The position numbers and the translations under genes were made by a program. From Yponomeuta sedellus (Eukaryota; Arthropoda; Insecta; Lepidoptera; Yponomeutidae): a stretch of DNA of 64,000 nucleotides. Below the pieces are notes generated by a model. That model had not been told where the DNA came from and ran no database searches. It worked only from the letters and a program-made list of their open reading frames with translations. Positions 1 through 9,540 of this stretch are shown piece after piece (position 1 is the stretch's first letter; each line of letters starts with the position of its first letter). Location of the stretch: the NCBI GenBank assembly GCA_934045075.1, contig OW203722.1, forward strand, positions 13,020,796 through 13,084,795. The letters run 5' to 3'.

Positions 1-338
1 ACTTTTTATTGTTAGAACAACGACAATTCAAAATGGGATATTAAAAGTATAGAATCAAGTGCAGCAATTTCCGAAATAGCACTCTGAGAAAAAAAAACCA
101 CGTGATTACGCGTTCAATTTCAACTTTTAAAATTAACGATTAAGTTTTTACCACATGATTGAAAGTTGAATTTTTTTTTTCGATCACCAACTTTTAGTTC
201 ATTAATTTGAGAAAATAGCTTTGGAACAGGAGAGACTATACTTATAAAAATGCTAAAGCAAAAATACTACCTGTATCCATTTATCTCAAATTTTACTTCG
301 GTACATATTAAAATGAAAGCGTTTTACCTACCAATAAA
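1..338. other. AT-rich flank, no gene seen
   Basis: No coding sequence or RNA gene is visible. At about 317-343 there is a small hairpin: an agcgtttt arm, a ten-base loop and an aaaacgct arm. It ends at the 8-bp sequence that may be the target duplication of the THAP element. Confidence 0.5.
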
Positions 339-359
339 ACGCTAATTTATTTACTTACC

Positions 360-508
360 TTATACGAAGCTTACGAATTAATTGAGAGAGGCACGTCATT
401 TCTGCCCAATATTTCTATCTCTTTCTACCCTATTTCTGTCTCTTTTCACCAGGCAGGTCGGTACCGGTTTCAAAATTTTACCGGCCGACTGAATTTGCTC
501 GTTTGCTT
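360..508 (+). repeat. left copy of the long inverted repeat
   Basis: This 149-bp block is repeated in inverted orientation at 8850-8997 with one 1-bp indel and one substitution, by eye. It begins ttatacgaagcttacga and ends gctcgtttgctt. It contains pyrimidine-rich ctttct/ctct runs and may hold promoter sequence for both units, since one copy leads into the THAP exons and the other into the DIRS gag. The outer 23 bp (354-376) recur inverted a third time at 3771-3793. Confidence 0.85.
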
Positions 509-773
509 CGCATAGCGCAAGTAGGAACTTTGAATTATTTGTTCGCATTTAGCCCCGTTTTAATGGCGGACATATATTTGTCTCACTCTATAATACTACT
601 TACTCTTTCTTTGCTGTCAAACTGAAAACTCATTACTCAACAAAATTAAATGTCATGGCGGAACGCGGCACATATTAGAAAGTTTTCTAGTTTAAAATTT
701 TTGTGTTTTAAGTTTTTTCAATATCTAGCTGTGTGTATCTTGTTGTACAGTGTTTAGTGATATTCTTTTAATA

Positions 774-3415
774 ATGGCACTGATCGGATGGTGTCGAACT
801 TGTACCATTTGTAAAATAAGATGCAGCCGGTCAAAGGGTACCAAAAGAAAGTTTATGAGTAAATTTCTTAGGGATGAAGACCGGTAAGTATTTCTGGCTA
901 CAGTTTTTGTCATCTTGCTCAAGAGCAAGATCATAAATTATGTTAAATAACGTAATTAAAATATTAAGAGAAAAATATTGAGTTGTTTCAATGTCATAGT
1001 GATATGCCATACACATATTCAATATCGATAAAAAATATCTGATAAGTACCTTGGTCAGAATTACTACTCAGTGTACGACGGGTGAATTGTTGTAAGCCAT
1101 AACAATGTTTCAACGATGCACTATTAGCAGGCGTCCGTCACTCGCTCAAGGTCACGCGTTATATACCTGCCGCCCGGCGTATCGTCCACGATACAACCGA
1201 CAAAGGGCCGCTACGCCCGCCTGAGCGCTTGCACCGCACGTTTCCCGCGTTTACTACTCGAAATGCCGAAAACACGTAATTATTATGCAGTGGATGGGTG
1301 TAAAAGTAAAAAAACCAATGAAGAATTATCATTTTTTTCACTGCCGAGAGACGAATAAAGGTAATTAGTATTTTAAATCTTATATTTATTTCTTTAAACA
1401 TTTAGATAGGTAGGTACTATAAAAGTAAAATAAATACACAAAGGTAACTGCTTTTTTTTTGGACTTATTAATTTTGATTCTAAATAACCACATCTGTTCT
1501 AACATTATTATACGTAAGTGTCTCTGTCTGTGACGTTTTCACGGCTGTACTGTGGCGATACCGAAAAATTTTAAAAATGCACAACTATCGTAGTCGTAAA
1601 TAAGTTGATGGAAAATGCCAAAAATAACAATTTTGTAATAGTTCGCTCCATGACTTTAAATAAAAGTCGTGGAGTCGTGAAAAACAAATACATGCACGAC
1701 AAAGATGGTAGTTACCATCGAGAAAATATTACTACTTTAGTAATATTTTATCGATGGTAGTTACCCATCTTTGTCGTGCGTGTATTTGTTTTTAATGTTA
1801 ATTTAATTTAGGATCAACTAAATTGGCTTTTTAGTGTTTCGTAGTACGCATTAGAAACAAAACATGTCAAACAAACATGGATGTCAAATATTTACGTATT
1901 TCTCGAATTCAAACCAATATAATGTGGTCGACTCTGACCGCCACGCCCAATCCAAAAACTAAAATCAGTTTTGTCTGTCCCCTTCTTTTTAGATATTTGT
2001 CTAGGAATAGAGAGGGACAAATAGAACCCATTACAATTTCAGGATTAAACGTGGCAGTCAAAATCGCCCACAATGACGAAAAAATAAGTTTGATACCTTA
2101 ATATTTGCTTTTCAGACGCTTGAGATAATAGGGAGGCCTGATCTAATAACAACTCAAACAAATCCTGCTTGTCATTTTATATTACATATTTTTGACAAAT
2201 AAATAAACAATAATATATGGTTCTTTCACAACATTCGTTTTATTACAGTAATAATCATCATAGGTAACCCTAGCGCATTCGTGCGATGACGCGCTTGCAC
2301 GTGAGTCGCACGGTGGGCAACACAATCTCGACTCTTTGAGCGGTTACTTATGGTATATTTCTCCTCGCTGTGAACAGTAGTTATTATTATTAAGATTTTG
2401 TAGGCTATTATAGCGTAGGTATTTTCGCTTTAGTATGGGAGTGATGTATCTGTTACGTAGTAACTATTATCTAATCTGTGGTAACTATTATCTAATCTGT
2501 GCTATTAGTGGCTGTGGCAGTGATTGAATGTGGTTTTTTTTTAGATGCAGACAATAGGTGAAAATTGTGGATGATCTTGAGTATATCCCCATCGAAAAAC
2601 TCCACCAACATAAATATGTTTGTGGAGATCATTTCCGGCCGAAAGATTTTAACAAAAAAAGGAAGACGATTAAAGAAATGGTGAGTTGTGTTATTATAAT
2701 GTAACATTCACTACATTCCATGAATAATTATGTAATAAAAAACAAAATACGCCTTGCTTTACGTCGAACATTTGAATGTATTTTGCTCCGTCATTTAGAA
2801 CGCAATATTATTATTACTTCTTAATACATAAATGACATTACTTAGATAAACATTTTTTTACAGGGCTGTACCTTCTCTACTTATAAATGCGCCTCCTCTT
2901 CCTGATTACTTACTAGCTGAGTTTCCTTACCACGTAGCCACGTATTTGATAGTTACATAGTCAATTATGCAGTTATGTGGTAAATAGGAACAAACTATTT
3001 ATTTTTCTTCGGACTATTCTTGCAATTGTTTATTTTCAGATTCAGCTATACAAAAACCTATTAGTTGTCGAGCTTTACAAAACAACTCTGGTACGTAGAC
3101 TTTTCATGTATCGCTGAAGTTTTTTGTAACTAGTGTTTGTTTACTTTGATAAATTACAAAGTGTTCTCATTTTCAGCACCTTGTACAGCAGCCAAAATAT
3201 CAGCTGTTGCTCATGGTCCAGGATTTAACCACAATTATTGTGGCCTGGAATCTCAGCATATTTATCAGAACTATCCCGGTAAGTAGCATAGTTTACCAAC
3301 AAATTAAAAATCAATAACGACTCAACTTAACTTTTTTTTACGATTTCAGCACCTGAATCCAAACCACCGATTGATGAAGTTCGCTCATATTGGACACCTC
3401 TAAAGAAAAACTAAA
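774..3415 (+). pseudogene. THAP zinc-finger gene, decayed, with two first exons
   Basis: THAP domains are C2CH zinc fingers that bind DNA, used by P-type transposases and many host regulators. Two candidate first exons encode the N-terminal half. Exon 774-883 has CKIRC and FMSKFLRDEDR, then a gtaagt donor. Exon 1263-1360 starts MPKTRNYYAVDGCKSKK, lacks the first zinc cysteine, and has TAA at 1356-1358. Both end two bases into a codon, so either could join exon 2 (about 2544-2688). Exon 2 carries the C-x2-H half (YVCGDHFRPKDF), but a TAG replaces the expected tryptophan near its start. AVPSLL, the usual end of the THAP fold, follows at about 2874 after an apparent 1-bp frameshift. Three short exons with clean splice sites follow (about 3041-3095, 3177-3281, 3351-3415). 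AATAAA occurs at about 3438 and 3445. The C-terminal exons stay open in more than one frame, so the protein end is uncertain. Confidence 0.6.
1680..1793. repeat. 114-bp foldback (MITE-like) in a THAP intron
   Basis: The two halves are near-perfect complements. The left arm runs from aaaaacaaatacatgcacg through gttaccatcg to aatattact, and the right arm mirrors it back to tgtatttgttttt, with only about 5 unpaired bases at the centre. No target duplication is obvious. Confidence 0.7.
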
Positions 3416-3770
3416 TAGCTGCTATTTGTGATTTGATAATAAATAATAAAATACTAATTTAATTTGCCGTTTTATTGAAAACATTGATTTTTATTAATTT
3501 TATTACGCCAACTGCGAAGCCCCTGGATGATAATTTATCGATATCGATAAATGTAGCAATGTAAGTGGACGTCCCTATTGCACAGACAAGTTATTATGTT
3601 CGTAGCACTTACTTTTGACATTGCATTTTTGCTCTATTGGTTGGTATTGCTAACGGGGCTAAACTCATTACAAAAGCATGTAAAGAGGTCCCGTCTCTTA
3701 AAACGTAGTGGTTATATACTCTTTGGTTTGCTAGTTCATTGAGTCGAAATTAAAACCAGGCAGAGTTTAC

Positions 3771-3793
3771 TCGTAAGCTTCGTATAAGGTAAG
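3771..3793 (-). repeat. third copy of the terminal 23 bp
   Basis: The block contains tcgtaagcttcgtataagg. It matches the inverted-repeat ends at 354-376 and, for its inner bases, the end at 8980-8997. It lies about 180 bp beyond the end of the tyrosine-recombinase frame. It could be the right TIR of the THAP element or a remnant of a DIRS internal complementary region. Confidence 0.7.
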
Positions 3794-3975
3794 ACGCTAA
3801 TGTGATTCAAATAAAATGTGATATGGAAAAAAAAATTTAATTTTGTATTTAAATTACAGAATCAGATTCAGACAAAATAAATCTCCTTTAAAGAGAAAAC
3901 AGATTATGTAACGTAACTCATTATAATGTTAAGAGTACATAATAGTTGAGTAAACTATTTTCATATAGATTGTAA

Positions 3976-5584
3976 TTAATCAACTTGATTAAACAACATA
4001 GGTACACTTGTACCAGAACAGGCAGGATTAACTTGACGCCAATAAAACTTACAAAAGGTATTAGCTGAACGCCAGTCACCCATGGAGAGTATGTCGTCCA
4101 TAGTATAGTTATCTAACCAATTTCGTGATGCTACTGCGGAACGTAACGTATGCTTCCCGGGGTAGCTGATATTCCAGCTGCCACTAATAATGTTTTTATC
4201 CAACCCGCTATAACAGTGCGAGATGCATGTTTTACATCAGCTCTTATATTAAGAAATAGATTATAATAACATAACATAACATTTACATACTGGCACATAC
4301 ATTGCTTCTGGCCCCACACTAGGATACCCTGTGTCGTGGGCACCAGAAACAGCGACATCACAAACATGTAAACATCCAAGACCTGGGTTTTTTTTTGTCC
4401 CCAGCCGGGGATCGAACCCGGGACCTCTCGCATGGTAGGCAGATGCGCTACCGTTGCGCCACAGAGGTCGTCAGATTATAACATTTAGTGTCTCTACGTT
4501 TTTCGGCTAGTAAGGAAATTGTACGATTAATGCAAAAAACTGGGTCAAGTTTTTCATTCGCAGTATTGGATATAAATTTCCATCCCGACTGTCTATAATC
4601 ATGGGAGTCAGTCTTTGAACCGAAAATGGGCCAGAGAATTATTGATTCATTTGATATTACACAGTGATCAGAATCAGTTTTCAGCAGAGTTAAATCGTGA
4701 ATTCTTCGCCCTGAACACATTACTAGCAACGCTGCCGTGTGTCTACATGTTTGATAAACATTAGTAGAATCAAAAGTGTATTTTCCTATATAATCTGCTA
4801 AATCATTGAGATCCCAAACAGGAGGCTTATGTAACACAGGTTTTTTTAACGATATTGATTTCAGTATCTGCTTAACCAATACATGAGAACTCAATGTCCC
4901 AGCTTTTTTAGGATGGCAGAGGGTGTAGACTACGGATTTATGTAATAAAATCGTATTATATGATAGCTGCTGAGATATATGCAAATCTGCCAAATATTTT
5001 GCTAGATCAGAACCAGTGGGACTACTTGGTTCTATGTTAGAACTTGCACACCAATCAAGCCATCGTCTCCAGGCCACGTTATAGATTTTTTTCGTAGATG
5101 GCCTCCAAGAAGTTTGCAGAAGTTCCACCTGACTCTGATTCCAACCAACTAAACTCCTAGACCACCCCCAATCCTCCAAACTTCCAGGGACATTTCGTGA
5201 ACATTGCGTGGAGTCTTGCCTGTCGATAGATCGACTGACACTTGGTCGAGCCTCAACAGTGTGAATGGGGCTGACAGGGCACGCGACTTCATGTCCGCTC
5301 GCTAGAATACTCGTTCCCAACGTGGGACTACCGGTAAGAAAAGACCCATCGCCTTGTTGAGATGGGCTAGTACTTTTGGTATAAGAAATGGCGGCGGAAA
5401 CAGCCACGCCAGGCTGTAATTCCAATTCCGGGAGAACGCGTCGTGAAACAGAGCATGGGGATCGGTCAGATCGAGAGATGCATATATCGGGACTACTCGC
5501 GACCTCGTCGATGCGAATAGATCTATCTCCGGTGTGCCCCATTTTCTGAAAATCACTCGAGTTATCTCCGGTGTTAGATGCCAC
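3976..5584 (-). pseudogene. DIRS tyrosine recombinase, split by a SINE and a frameshift
   Basis: In tyrosine recombinases a catalytic tyrosine cuts and rejoins DNA; in DIRS elements it replaces the integrase for inserting the circular cDNA. The first catalytic arginine is seen in SGRRIHDLTLL, the H-x-x-R box in HTLRSAVAS, and the nucleophile region in GDWRSANTFCKFY. The frame runs from 5584 to the SINE edge at about 4473, resumes at 4266 in the matching frame, then shifts once near 4170 before reaching the tyrosine. The N-terminal part overlaps the RNase H region in another frame, as is common in DIRS elements. All catalytic residues remain, so the damage is only to the frame. Confidence 0.75.
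4267..4472 (-). mobile_element. SINE family B (tRNA head) with 9-bp target duplication
   Basis: The element is flanked by agattataa at 4258-4266 and 4473-4481. On the minus strand it starts with a tRNA-like head (gacctctgtggcgcaacgg as A-box region, gggttcgatcccc as B box), then a short body with a T-rich tract and a tail with repeated ataac. It interrupts the DIRS recombinase exactly between the two duplication copies, so it arrived after the DIRS element. A relative is at 61445-61621. Confidence 0.88.
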
Positions 5585-7124
5585 TCTGGAACTGCTAGAT
5601 TTCTCGAAAGGCGATCTGCGTGACTATTGTATTTCCCCGGTATGTGAAATAAATTCAGGTGAATTTGGTTTTGGTCGAGCAGCTCATAAACCTTGTACGT
5701 CAAGTCTAGGAGAGCTTTCGACTTCGTACCGCCCTCGTTGCGCAAGTATGATATCACGGTTTTTTTGTCGCTTTGGATCAAAACTGTCGAGTTTCTCAGT
5801 TGTTGATAGTGGTTTTCTAACACTCTTAAGACTGCTATCATTTCTTTCAGATTGCAATGTAATGTCTTTTCTGGCTGCGACCAATTTCCTGACAGGGGAA
5901 TATTGTCGAGTTGAGCCCCCCACGCAACATCTGACGCATCTGTCATGAGGAAATGTGTTGGCATGGATTACCACATGGATTAGGGACGCACACTGGCAGT
6001 TTTGTAACCACCATCGGAGGTCTTTCTTCACCAGACATGGAATAGGGTGCCACTTTTGTGCGCCCGACTTCAAAATATGGTTTTGAAAGTTCAGTAGAGC
6101 ACGATAATGAAGCCTCCCCATTGGCACTGGGAAGCTGGCAAAGTTTAATAACCCTAAGAGACTTTGTACTTCCTTCAAACTCGTCTAGTTTGCCAGTAAC
6201 ATATTTGTTACCTTGGTTATTAACTTGCACACTTTGTCTTTGGGCAGACACTATGTTCGACCAAGTGTTCCATTCGATCCCCAAGTAATCTAAGCTTTTT
6301 TGTGGTACTAAGACAGATTTTTGATGGTTGATCTTCCACCCTAAAAACTCAAACGTTTCGATCACAATTTTGACGTGATTTACAAGAGCAGACATATTTT
6401 GATGTGCAATCAAGAAGTCGTCTAGGAATACTTAGATTCGAACACCTATTTCTCTCAGGGTTTGCGCAACCCAATTCGTGAGGGACGCAAAGGTCTTGGG
6501 AGATGTGCTCAGTCCGAAGGGTAGGCACGTCATTTCGAGAAGTTCTCCGTTGTAAATAAGCCGTAGGAATCTTCTGTGACTCTTGGCAACTAGTACATGA
6601 AAATATGCCTGTGACAGGTCTATCTTGCATAGCCAGCCGTTTTGTTGTAGAAAGTCTGGGATTCGACTCAGTTTTAGAAGATGGAAGGACTCTATGAATA
6701 CGAATTTGTTTAGAGTTTTCAGATTGAAAATCGGACGAAGCGAGCCGTCGCTCTTTAGTACAAGAAAAAAGGTCGACAGGAAGCTTGGTGAGCACGGCAC
6801 TGTCTTCAGAATGCCTTCGTCTTTCATCTTTCGTATGACTTGTGACATTTCTTTCGACTTTGGAGTTATAAGTTTGCTTGTATTCAGATTTGGGTATACA
6901 AGTGGGAGTTTTGAGCAGAAGGGTATGCGATACCCTTGTATGATTTTGAGCAGGACAGGTGGAGCTTGCATTTTTGCCCAATTCGGTAAGAAATGGAACA
7001 GCTGGCCCGCTTGAAACGAGTCAATACTTCCGCTGTTGTTTTGCACCTCTAGGTCTAGGAGGCGAAGCAAACCTTTTTCGACTGCCCTGCTGTCCCTGAG
7101 GCCTTTGGTTCGAGATGCGACCAC
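5302..7124 (-). pseudogene. DIRS reverse transcriptase-RNase H, broken
   Basis: The RT fingers and palm are read from 7124: FFLVLKSDGSLRPIFNLK, CKIDLSQAYFHV and MTCLPFGLSTSPKTF. The active-site box appears as VFLDDFL but is directly preceded by an in-frame TAA at 6432-6434. The thumb continues at 6413, then two further frame changes (about 6230-6180 and near 5960) lead to RNase H. RNase H keeps its acidic residues: TDASD, CNLKEM, QSDKK and HADRLSR. The order RT-RH is as in DIRS. At least one nonsense codon and two frameshifts are seen. Confidence 0.78.
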
Positions 7125-8300
7125 GAAAGGTTTTTTTGACCTGAGTATTGTCCCTGCGAGGGATAGGAATTTTGATTAAATCTTTTTTCACCCTGCGAGG
7201 GTAGATTTCTGTAAAAGTTGCCATGACCCTGCGAGGGCATATTGTTGCACCAGTGTGCAGCATGTGAGACACCCTGCGAGGGCGCTACTTTGCTGTTGTT
7301 TGCAAGATTCATGTGAACTTGCTTGCTTGGACCATCCCGTGGGGAAAACTTTGTAGTAGTGCTAAGCAGAGCCCAAAAGCACGTACGTACTCCACCGCCC
7401 CTTTCTAGCGTAGTAGTGAGCGCTGCAGCTTCAAATAGGTTTTCACAGCTAGGTGGGATTTTTTTAATAGCTTCTTTGATCAAGGGATCTTTGTTGACAT
7501 GCTTTGTCACCCCATCCCTTCGCATCTGAATTTACTCGGCACTTTATGATTCACCATTGGAGAATATTTCAACTACATTTTCACTTAAACTGTCGAAATT
7601 CAAACTTTGAGTGTTTTTTGCCCATGACAGTAAGTCTCGGAGTCCGTTTTGAAATGCTTCCCGTTGTTTCATAACGCAAAGGGTAAGAGCCGCGTACGAT
7701 TTGTCAGTGTAAGCTAAATGACGAATGGTATCGTAGCCTTTGATTTCATCGTTCGCTTCCAAAGCTAAAAACCCTGGAGATTGATTGTAATTTTTTTGAG
7801 TTTCAGCGTTTCTTATTTCGCACCAGTCTCGATTATTGAACCGCTGGGCTTCGAGAAGCAATTTCAAATCGTACTACGAAGCTTTAGGAACAGAAGGTTC
7901 CTTTATTTTAGTTTCTATATCAAAGGTGAATAAATCATTACGATCACCATTTTCACGTAGCACATTTTCGTCGTACAAAGTTCTACTACAACCTATTGAT
8001 AAGACCGAGTATGCGTCGTCATTGGTATTGTCGTTTTTATCCGGAGATTCGTGATACTGATGCGCGGAAATCTCGTGATGAGGATTACCGGTGCTTTGAG
8101 ATTCGGGATTATCATTAACATTGGTACGAGATTCACTTTGTTTGTTAGTTACTTGCTCACGAAGCAGTTGCATTTCTTTAGTTAGTTCACGTAATTTAAG
8201 GTCGGCGTGGTTTTTACGTTTGCCCCCCTTTTTTGCTTTGCTACGCTTCTTCAATCGCTTGGACGTGTAATCTGATGACGATGAACTGGAACTGGAGCTC
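7055..8300 (-). pseudogene. DIRS gag-like protein, broken, with PSQG repeats
   Basis: Structural nucleic-acid-binding protein of the DIRS element, inferred from its position 5' of RT. The frame appears to start just after an attcag acceptor with a serine run (about 8300-8280), then a very basic stretch (SKRLKKRSKAKKGGKRK), then a coiled-coil-like segment (ELTKEMQLLREQV). Stops or shifts near 7870 and 7540-7525 split it into three open pieces. The last piece has four PSQG motifs encoded by the 11-mer ccctcgcaggg (seen on the plus strand as ccctgcgaggg at 7152, 7191, 7227 and 7272), spaced by multiples of three. No zinc knuckle is visible. Confidence 0.6.
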
Positions 8301-8849
8301 TGAACTGAATAAAACAGTTAAACATCACCAAAAAGGGACTAGTGAGCATAATATATATCTTGTTACTATAAAAATGTACTTAAAAGCACTAAGAACCATA
8401 ATCTTTCTTGATATTTTGTTCAATAAAACTAGCGGCATAAATCTTTTTAGGGTAACATACAAAAAAATCGTTAGAATTTTAAATGCAAACAGATTCAGCT
8501 TAACAATTTTCTATGGTCTTCGCATATACAAATGTTCAAGCGACACCCAGTGGGGAATAAAACAATTGGATTCATGTTAAATAAAACAATTGGATTGATG
8601 CAATTTTCTATGATTTAATAGAAAAATCTAGGCACATTATTTCTTACCGAAAGAAATATTCACTTCCATAAACCAAGATCTGCAACGTACTTTTAAAAAG
8701 TATAAAATTTTTGTTACTCACATAGTGCTGATCCGACGCAAGATTTCTTGAAAAATGGATACTCACTAAGAAAAGAAACGATTTTTAAGCGGTGTTAGCT
8801 AGCTAGCTAGCCACAACCTTTCAAGGCGGGAATGAAGACGCCAATGAAC

Positions 8850-8997
8850 AAGCAAACGAGCAAATTCAGTCGGCCGGTAAAATTTTGAAACCGGTACCGA
8901 CCTGCCTGGTGAAAAGAGACAGAAATAGGGTAGAAAGAGATAGAAATATTGGGCGGAAAGACGTGCCTCTCTCAATTAATTCGTAAGCTTCGTATAA
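8850..8997 (-). repeat. right copy of the long inverted repeat
   Basis: Inverted partner of 360-508 and the 5' end of the DIRS element in its own orientation. A run of gctagctagctagc (8800s) lies just inside it. Confidence 0.85.
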
Positions 8998-9536
8998 CGG
9001 TCAAGTCAAATTAATTTAAAATACTTAGTAAATTATTTAAAGAACTTACTGGAATTGGCAGGCCGAACACGTTGTGGGTGAGGAGTTCTTTTAACAGTTC
9101 TGAATTAATATAAACTTTGTTCAGGAGATCTGATCAGCACCGTATTCGGGAACGCAATGGCCACAACAATGGCTCCCCGCCGCTAGCGTGCGACGTGAAG
9201 CCACTTTCAAACCCCACTCGATTTCCCTTGTCTTTTTCAAAACTACCCTCCAATATTGTTAGTATGTTTTTGCTTGTCAATTTATTAATATGTACATACC
9301 CACAATCAATAATTATTCAATGACATGTGGCTGATGCAACTATCATTATTTACCTACTTTATTCGATAACACTTACGCATAAAATTAAATATATCATGCA
9401 AAATCATGACAATATTTTCGTTGCCAAGTTATAACGTAACAGATTACAGTATTGACACGTGATAAAGGTTGATGTGCCGTAGGTCGCAATTTGCTGCAGG
9501 CCTAACGAGCAGAATATCGTCTTAAATACTATAGAC
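8998..9536. other. flank of the DIRS composite; one possible minus-strand exon
   Basis: No complete gene is seen. At 9050-9099 (minus) a 50-base piece sits between ttaattcag and gtaagt. After two leading bases it reads LLKELLTHNVFGLPIP, an uninterrupted frame with good splice sites. I do not recognise the protein, and it may be chance. Confidence 0.3.
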
Positions 9537-9540
9537 AGTT

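Larger units (their letters stand above)
347..3793 (+). mobile_element. THAP-gene element with 23-bp TIRs and a candidate 8-bp duplication
   Basis: The 23 bases at 354-376 and 3771-3793 are perfect inverted repeats with core ccttatacgaagcttacga. The 8-mer acgctaat stands at 339-346 and again directly after the right repeat at 3794-3801. An 8-bp duplication fits the P or hAT superfamilies, and P-element transposases carry an N-terminal THAP domain. However, seven extra bases (ttattta) separate the left 8-mer from the left repeat, and no catalytic transposase domain is visible. The agccccgtt motif near 553 and its complement near 3653 give a weak second match inside the ends. The alternative reading is that this is the 3' portion of one larger element ending at 8997. 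Confidence 0.5.
3802..8997 (-). mobile_element. DIRS-type tyrosine-recombinase retrotransposon, decayed
   Basis: Reading on the minus strand, the order is inverted-repeat/promoter block (8997-8850), a possible non-coding first exon with a gtgagt donor near 8720, gag (about 8300-7055), RT plus RNase H (7124-5302) and tyrosine recombinase (5584-3976). There is no DDE integrase. RT-RH followed by a tyrosine recombinase, with inverted terminal repeats, defines DIRS elements. Several frameshifts and stops make it non-functional. With the end repeats about 98-99% identical, damage of this degree over 4 kb is compatible with a single age. Confidence 0.8.

Noticed and set aside
3771..3793. firm call of a DIRS internal complementary region
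   Set aside because: It matches one element end well but does not show the expected junction of both ends, and it may equally be the TIR of the THAP element.
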